Assembly (NCBI RefSeq): GCF_000247645.1
Contig: NZ_AHWA01000004.1
Coordinates: 124,001 to 188,000 of the forward strand
Source of the DNA: Salinibacterium sp. PAMC 21357
GTDB lineage: Bacteria; Actinomycetota; Actinomycetes; Actinomycetales; Microbacteriaceae
Length of the DNA stretch: 64,000 nucleotides
Direction of reading: 5' to 3'
This document shows, piece after piece, positions 59,921-64,000 of this stretch (position 1 is the stretch's first letter; each line of letters starts with the position of its first letter). A program made the translations under genes and the position numbers. The notes below the pieces were generated by a model. It did not search any database, was not told the DNA's origin, and was given only the letters and a program-made list of their open reading frames with translations.

Positions 59921-60568
59921 CTATTCAGAACCGAACTCGAGTTCCTCCAGTGACGCCAGAGCAAGTGACGCGTACGCTCGCCCCGCGAGCATCGTTATCT
60001 GCCGCCTAGATCGCGGGTAGCGCCTTGGTCCGTTCAACTCGACATCTCCCGCGGGAGCAAAATCAAGATAAGAGTCAAGCGATGCTGCCGCGCCCCCAGG
60101 GGCAGTGAAGGCAAAGATGTTTGCGCCAGGCTGCGTTGTTCGGAGTAGTGAATACTCCTGTCGAATACCGTCCATTCCGCCGACAAAGAAGGCCGCTTGG
60201 ATCGGACTTTCGAACATTCGCTCCCGCATAGTTTGAATGCTCGACTCGAGAGAACTTCCCGACGGAGTGAACGTGAAGTTGGCCCCTTCGAGAGAAACAA
60301 GTCGCTGCATCTCGTTCGTAAACCGTTGCTCAAAGAACAAGGACTGATAACAACGAATCTGAGAACCCGCGTTCAGCATGGTCGCGACGTAGAGCACAAG
60401 AGGAGTGATAGTGGGATGCCCACCGTATATGAGCGTCGCTCCAGACCGAAGCGTCGCCTCAACGACTGCCGCCGTCGCCGCCGCGATATCGGGGGGAAAA
60501 AAATCTCCCGCCTCATCACGTCTAGCAAGGGTAGGGAAGCTCGCAGACAAAAACACTAGAGAAGTCAT
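59921..60568 (-). CDS. Stand-alone SLOG-fold protein, putative nucleotide-signal sensor
   Basis: A 215-residue Rossmann-like protein of the SLOG superfamily (LOG/DprA/TRPM-type). The ATG at 60568 overlaps the TIR gene stop by 4 bases. Sequence begins TSLVFLSASFPTLARR, then SGATLIYGGHPTITPLVLYV with the GGH phosphate-binding turn at 49-51, and AAFFVGGMDGIRQEY further on. SLOG domains bind NAD-derived nucleotides, and in Thoeris ThsA a SLOG domain senses cyclic ADPR isomers. Here the domain has no effector fused to it. I infer it is the sensor for a signal made by the TIR proteins in this operon. Confidence 0.8.
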   Translation of the reverse strand: MTSLVFLSASFPTLARRDEAGDFFPPDIAAATAAVVEATLRSGATLIYGGHPTITPLVLYVATMLNAGSQIRCYQSLFFEQRFTNEMQRLVSLEGANFTFTPSGSSLESSIQTMRERMFESPIQAAFFVGGMDGIRQEYSLLRTTQPGANIFAFTAPGGAAASLDSYLDFAPAGDVELNGPRRYPRSRRQITMLAGRAYASLALASLEELEFGSE

Positions 60569-61755
60569 CGCACTCTTCCCGCCAGCAGCATTACTGGCGT
60601 TGCCGCCACTTTCCGATTTCGTGAAAGCCAATGAATCAGAGAGGACCGATCCGAGTCGATATCCTCGGTCGGGTGAACTATCCACCCACGGGTCGGAGTC
60701 CGATGGGGGCGTTGCGATTCGCGTAGTTGATGCGCAATTCTGAGATCACTAGCTTCCGGCGAACGCACTGTTACGAATACAATTTCTCGCTGATCTGCCT
60801 TTTCCGCGATGAGCGCCCATTCGCCGAGCGCCTTTATCTCATAGCCGCACCGACGCAGCTCATCTCCAGCCTCAAGCATCGCGCTCTCTCTTCTAAGCGA
60901 ATAAGCCGCCGCATGCCTTTGTTCGATTTCATCGACGATCCGCTCGAGCGACGTCGAAGCGAGTACATATTCAGGCGCAGAGCCCGTCACATCGGTGTCA
61001 TCAAGTTGGTAGCGCGATGACGGTTCTATCGCTGGATAGAGCTCGGCCGGTCGTGTATCTGGAAGTGTCAGTGCCATCATTCCCAGTCGCCGTTGTTGAG
61101 CGAACGCGATTTCGTGTTCGACCCAAGGACTATCTGCAGCGGTCGGTGTTTCGAGAAGCAAGACGAAAGATTTTTCTGCGAGCTCACGATCAAGCCGTTG
61201 TTGGAAATCTACTCCAGGCGGAATACTGAATCTATCCAAAAATACGTCCCAGCCAACGTCGATGAGCGTTTTTCGAAGCTGATCTGCAAGCCCTGCAGCG
61301 TCAGTCTGACGATAAGAGATAAATATCCGCCTGTCGCGCTCAGTAATACCGAGAAGTCTCAGTGTTTTGCCGGCGAGAACACTCGCTGACGCATCTTGAA
61401 CCCACTTCACTGCGTTGAGACCAAGCAAAGATTCAGGCAATTGCGACTGGAGCGTCCCGAGTGTCGGGTCGAACACCGGCAAAGTTGGAATGAAGTGTTG
61501 AAGGCATTTGTCGGCAGCTTGCCGGAGCGCTTCTGAAGCTGCAGCCGTCGGCCCGCCAAGAAATACGACCGCTGTAGTCGGGTCCCCCGGGCCTACGCGA
61601 TTGAGCACCGTCGGGTCCTGGGAAATCTTGACTTGAAGTCTGGCGCCTCCCGATTTTCTAGCCGCAATCTCTAACTCAGATACCAGCCGACGCCGCTCAG
61701 TCTCTCTGTCCTCACCGAGAATCACGATTCGGTAGCTTCCACGAGGAATGGGCAT
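60565..61755 (-). CDS. TIR-domain protein with flanking unknown domains
   Basis: A 396-residue protein in three parts. Residues 1-135 form a Rossmann-like alpha/beta domain (YRIVILGEDRETE, AVVFLGGPTAA, FIPTLPVFDP). Residues 142-232 are a TIR domain: RRIFISYRQTDAAG, WDVFLDRFSIPPGVDF, then SPWVEHEIAFAQ, where Glu215 is the likely NAD-cleaving residue. Residues 265-396 are a further alpha/beta region of unknown type. TIR domains in defence either make signalling ADPR derivatives or destroy NAD. It overlaps the SLOG gene by 4 bases and starts 3 bases after the ThsB-like gene, so the three are one translationally coupled unit. Confidence 0.85.
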   Translation of the reverse strand: MPIPRGSYRIVILGEDRETERRRLVSELEIAARKSGGARLQVKISQDPTVLNRVGPGDPTTAVVFLGGPTAAASEALRQAADKCLQHFIPTLPVFDPTLGTLQSQLPESLLGLNAVKWVQDASASVLAGKTLRLLGITERDRRIFISYRQTDAAGLADQLRKTLIDVGWDVFLDRFSIPPGVDFQQRLDRELAEKSFVLLLETPTAADSPWVEHEIAFAQQRRLGMMALTLPDTRPAELYPAIEPSSRYQLDDTDVTGSAPEYVLASTSLERIVDEIEQRHAAAYSLRRESAMLEAGDELRRCGYEIKALGEWALIAEKADQREIVFVTVRSPEASDLRIAHQLRESQRPHRTPTRGWIVHPTEDIDSDRSSLIHWLSRNRKVAATPVMLLAGRVR

Positions 61756-61758
61756 GCG

Positions 61759-62241
61759 CTAGAGGCCCCGCTCTTTCGCAGCAGCCTCGATCCAATCACT
61801 CATATTGTGGTACCCGTCGTCATTCACCCAGTCGTAGACCTCAACGTGATCGCTAAGAGACTTTTTCCCGGTTCCCTGACCAAGAGTGAAGTCGTCAAAT
61901 GGGTTTTTACCCGCGACGTCATAGCTCCCTCGAACATCCTTGAGGTTCCGCAGGCGAATTCCGAGCAATCCTTTTCCAGCATTCCATGACTGCTCGATTT
62001 CGTAGTTAACCCATTTGCGCCCCGCCGTCTGGGCGCCAATCAGCACTACTGTCACTCCCGCACCTCGAAGGCCTGAATCGATGAGCTGTGTCAGCGCGGC
62101 CTCACCTCGGAGTTTACTTTTCTCCCACAACGAGTGATCTACGAAGCCAGTCTCTTCCTGCAGAAAACCTGAATTACGGACGACGTTCGCGCGGAAAATA
62201 TCACGCGAATAGTGAAAAGAAAAGAACACTTTCCTAGCCAT
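61759..62241 (-). CDS. ThsB-like TIR protein (Thoeris type, DUF1863/MTH538)
   Basis: A 160-residue single-domain TIR-like protein that matches Bacillus cereus ThsB in pattern along its whole length: KVFFSFHY near the start, then FRANVVRN, VTVVLIGAQTAGRKWVNYEI (catalytic Glu81), NPFDDF and the C-terminal VYDWVNDDGYHNMSDWI. ThsB detects infection and makes a cyclic ADP-ribose isomer from NAD. A ThsA partner (SIR2-SLOG) is absent; the following genes encode a TIR protein and a SLOG protein instead. The stop of an upstream in-frame reading lies directly before the ATG, and GGAG precedes it. Confidence 0.9.
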   Translation of the reverse strand: MARKVFFSFHYSRDIFRANVVRNSGFLQEETGFVDHSLWEKSKLRGEAALTQLIDSGLRGAGVTVVLIGAQTAGRKWVNYEIEQSWNAGKGLLGIRLRNLKDVRGSYDVAGKNPFDDFTLGQGTGKKSLSDHVEVYDWVNDDGYHNMSDWIEAAAKERGL

Positions 62242-62291
62242 TTATTGCTCCATTGCAATGTCAGCCGATGGGCCTGCCCCGCAATCGCGAG

Positions 62292-62340
62292 CGCCTCCCA
62301 GGCGGGGTCTTGATAGTGAATGTTTCTCTGCAACACTATC
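62292..62340. promoter_or_regulatory. Inverted repeats in the leader of the TIR/SLOG operon
   Basis: CGCCT-CCC-AGGCG at 62292-62304 forms a tight hairpin, and GATAGTG with CACTATC (62312-62318 and 62334-62340) forms an inverted repeat with a 15-base centre. They lie 50-100 bases upstream of the ThsB-like start and could be an operator or a leader structure. Confidence 0.4.
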
Positions 62341-62650
62341 GGTGACAGCGCTTCGAGGACGTTTTTCTTTGAGAACTAGCCGTAACGGCGCGGAAAAACA
62401 TGGCCCAAACGCTGTGGTGCACGGATGCCATGCGCCATCAGCAGCGTAATAGATTTTGCAGAGGTGCCCGCCGCGAGACTTGTCTCCTGCCGCGCGCCCC
62501 TGCTGGTCAGTTATTCGCTCTCGAGCAATTTCAAAGACTGGTTTATTACTGCGGTCATGACCAAATTGCACGTTCAGGTGCGGGACGGAAACGTGCTGGC
62601 TTAGCATTATGTAGTCACAAAAAATGAGGCAGATTTGCCGCCTTTTGCGT

Positions 62651-62664
62651 TGGCCAATTGGCCA
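62651..62664. promoter_or_regulatory. 14-bp palindrome TGGCCAATTGGCCA
   Basis: A perfect palindrome lies about 70 bases upstream of the plus-strand small ORF and 410 bases from the TIR operon. It is a plausible protein-binding site in the divergent promoter region; no known factor is implied. Confidence 0.35.
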
Positions 62665-62734
62665 TAGTGTGCGGACTCGCTCGCCCTTCCGATACCCGGC
62701 GCTCTTGGTGTGCCGCAGCTGATTGAATTGGGTC

Positions 62735-62890
62735 ATGAGTGAATTTCACGAGAAATGGCGGACTAGCGCGACTGGACTGCTGGTCGGCGTCCCAAGTCAG
62801 GCACTCGAGCCCTTCCGGCCGGACGATTCGCGGCCCCGCGCCCGAGGAAATCCGAGCGCGCACTGGTTCCCAAGCGACAATAATGCGTAA
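62735..62890 (+). CDS. Small ORF (51 residues) overlapping the next gene
   Basis: An ATG at 62735 opens a 51-residue frame beginning MSEFHEKWRTSATG and ending FPSDNNA. Its TAA overlaps the start of the following gene by 8 bases, as expected for translational coupling. The composition is ordinary, with no hydrophobic or repeat bias. The ribosome site is weak. It could be a leader peptide, a small partner protein, or chance. Confidence 0.35.
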   Translation: MSEFHEKWRTSATGLLVGVPSQALEPFRPDDSRPRARGNPSAHWFPSDNNA

Positions 62891-63881
62891 GGCATACCTC
62901 GAGCTTCCCGCGGGTTCACTAGCATCCGCCGGAACGGTAATGCTCGACTGGAATATTAGTGCGCGCATCGCCAACATTCACCGCAGGCAGTTGGCGTTCA
63001 ATTCGCTGAACTTAGACGCCGCCGAGATGGAACGTCTGCGTGGCCTCGTGAACGATATACCTCCCGGCGCGGATATTCTAAGTGCATTCGGCGCCGCAGA
63101 ACCCGAAACGCGACGCGTCCGAACAGTGTCCGATGTCAACCGATATAACCAGCGCACTGACATCGCATCGGTCTACCTATCTCGCGCACCTGACTACCTT
63201 CTTCATCTGCTCGATGGCGGTGAGAGCAGTGGTTTGGTAATCGAGTCAGAGCCGGACGGGACACCGTTCATGGCTGAGGCGCTTCGCTCTTGGTTCATGG
63301 TGTCCTACGCGGTACTCCTAAAAGCTGTCGCGATAGACCGAAAGAAACTATTTTCGCGCGTCGAGCGCATTGACGAGTTTCGGTTCTGGCTGGAACACGA
63401 GTTAGGCGTCTCAGCAAGCCGTGAAGCTTGGATCGGGTTTCTGCTTCTTGCCGGAACGGGCGAGCACCCTGGTCGTGCTCGGCGTCTTCTCAAAACTGAC
63501 AAATCAGGCGACCCCCGTGATTATGCTTGGGGCGCAACTTGGGATCTTATGTATACCCGGATTCCTTCGCTATTGGCTCAGCCCCTGTTCCATGGGCCTT
63601 GGAAATTGCCAATCGTCTTCGTCACCGATGATTCCGGACTTGTCGACGCGTTAGTCAGCACCAACACTGTTGTCACCGTCGAGAACGCACACGGCGTGAA
63701 TGTCAGTGGCGACAGCGTCGATATGAATGCCCTGCACGAGGATGTATGGCCAGTAGTTAGGTCGCACATCGCCCGCCAACGCGAGCACGTAATGCTTCGA
63801 TCTCGAGGGATGACGACGCAAGTCCTTCGGCGAGCGACCTACCTGGCGCGAAAACTCGAAGGTGAGATTGGCGGCAGCTGA
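62883..63881 (+). CDS. Protein of unknown function next to the TIR/SLOG operon, weak PIN-like motifs
   Basis: A 332-residue soluble protein from the ATG at 62883; an earlier in-frame start would add 48 residues with unconvincing sequence. I do not recognise the family. The first strand ends in VMLDWNISARI and a late strand reads LPIVFVTDDSGLVDAL, spacing and wording that recall the first and last acidic motifs of PIN-type nucleases; other acidic residues between them (WLEHEL, TWDLMY) could complete such a site. Helical character dominates the middle. Its divergent position next to a TIR/SLOG operon suggests a defence role. Function is not established. Confidence 0.6.
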   Translation: MRKAYLELPAGSLASAGTVMLDWNISARIANIHRRQLAFNSLNLDAAEMERLRGLVNDIPPGADILSAFGAAEPETRRVRTVSDVNRYNQRTDIASVYLSRAPDYLLHLLDGGESSGLVIESEPDGTPFMAEALRSWFMVSYAVLLKAVAIDRKKLFSRVERIDEFRFWLEHELGVSASREAWIGFLLLAGTGEHPGRARRLLKTDKSGDPRDYAWGATWDLMYTRIPSLLAQPLFHGPWKLPIVFVTDDSGLVDALVSTNTVVTVENAHGVNVSGDSVDMNALHEDVWPVVRSHIARQREHVMLRSRGMTTQVLRRATYLARKLEGEIGGS

Positions 63882-63883
63882 GC

Positions 63884-63927
63884 ACGCGGCCAGCCAATGA
63901 TGTCCTCATCATCTTGCGAGGCCGCGT
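63884..63927 (+). terminator. Terminator-like hairpin after the last gene
   Basis: ACGCGGCC at 63884-63891 pairs with GGCCGCGT at 63920-63927, and an inner ATGATG-TCCT-CATCAT forms a second stem. It starts 2 bases after the stop of the last gene. No T-run follows, so efficiency is unclear. Confidence 0.5.
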
Positions 63928-64000
63928 CGCTTCCAAGGGCTATTTTGTTAGCGCAGATCCTGTTCAGTCGGGTGTCGCGCTCCCGAACTCTAGGGAAGCG

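Larger units (their letters stand above)
62242..62734. other. Divergent regulatory region of the defence island, no confident gene
   Basis: A stretch of 493 bases between the minus-strand TIR/SLOG operon and the plus-strand gene pair. It has several inverted repeats listed separately and an A-rich stretch near 62620. An open minus-strand frame covers most of it but has Arg/Cys-rich, non-protein-like composition, so I do not call it. Confidence 0.6.

Noticed and set aside
62242-62736. 164-codon minus-strand frame ending directly before the ThsB-like start
   Set aside because: Composition is uneven (Cys, Arg, His), no domain or ribosome site seen, and inverted repeats suggest a regulatory region; kept as non-coding.

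Overview
This window looks like chromosomal DNA of a high-GC, Gram-positive actinobacterium. The most likely home is the family Microbacteriaceae, an inference from gene content: a ddl-gpsA-plsC-murA-leuDC block, a CmtR-type metal sensor, DUF2510 and excalibur domains, and a PFNA-like signalling cluster. I see no rRNA, insertion sequence, prophage or CRISPR array. The one tRNA found is tRNA-Glu(CTC) at 34.1 kb.

Layout. 0-6.1 kb (minus strand) holds cell-wall, lipid and leucine genes: ddl (cut by the window edge), gpsA, plsC, murA, leuD and leuC. 6.3-26.3 kb, also all minus, is a large signalling and envelope cluster. It has two unknown membrane proteins, an FHA protein, a transglutaminase-fold membrane protein with a degenerate active site, a DUF58 protein, a MoxR ATPase, a giant Ig-like/fibronectin-III surface protein, a Ser/Thr kinase, a second FHA protein, a PP2C phosphatase and two tandem paralogous membrane proteins. 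This matches the gene set known as PFNA in bifidobacteria. Kinase, phosphatase and FHA readers probably form one phospho-signalling module that controls the MoxR/DUF58/transglutaminase-fold complex and the surface protein.

26.4-38.7 kb is mixed accessory metabolism: an amino-acid dehydrogenase, TerC behind a yybP-ykoY (Mn2+) riboswitch, a cmtR/P-type ATPase metal-efflux pair, a DszC-like monooxygenase, a DsbA-like thiol protein, a lipoprotein, a diacylglycerol-kinase-like protein, an MBL hydrolase, and a TetR/MFS drug-efflux pair. 38.8-43.5 kb is a branched-chain amino-acid ABC operon in which LivM and LivG are fused and the binding-protein gene is broken by a one-base frameshift. 43.6-47.6 kb carries a CPA1 antiporter and a DUF5671-like membrane protein.

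47.6-55.8 kb is a catabolic and transport block for a carboxylate or sugar acid: an SDR, a 2,5-dioxovalerate dehydrogenase, a GntR regulator, an RraA-family aldolase-like protein, an IclR regulator and a complete tripartite tricarboxylate (TctCBA) transporter. Candidate operators for the regulators can be read directly, including a pair of matching 16-bp boxes in the iclR/tctC divergent region. 55.9-59.8 kb has an MFS/MarR pair with a perfect palindrome, a secreted or anchored HNH nuclease and an SRPBCC protein.

59.9-63.9 kb is the most interesting part, a compact putative defence island. Three tightly coupled minus-strand genes encode a ThsB-like (Thoeris) TIR protein, a second TIR protein with extra flanking domains, and a stand-alone SLOG-fold protein. 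Divergent to them is an unknown gene with faint PIN-like motifs, preceded by a small overlapping ORF. I infer a Thoeris-like system in which the sensor (SLOG) and the presumed NAD-consuming effector are separate proteins instead of one ThsA.
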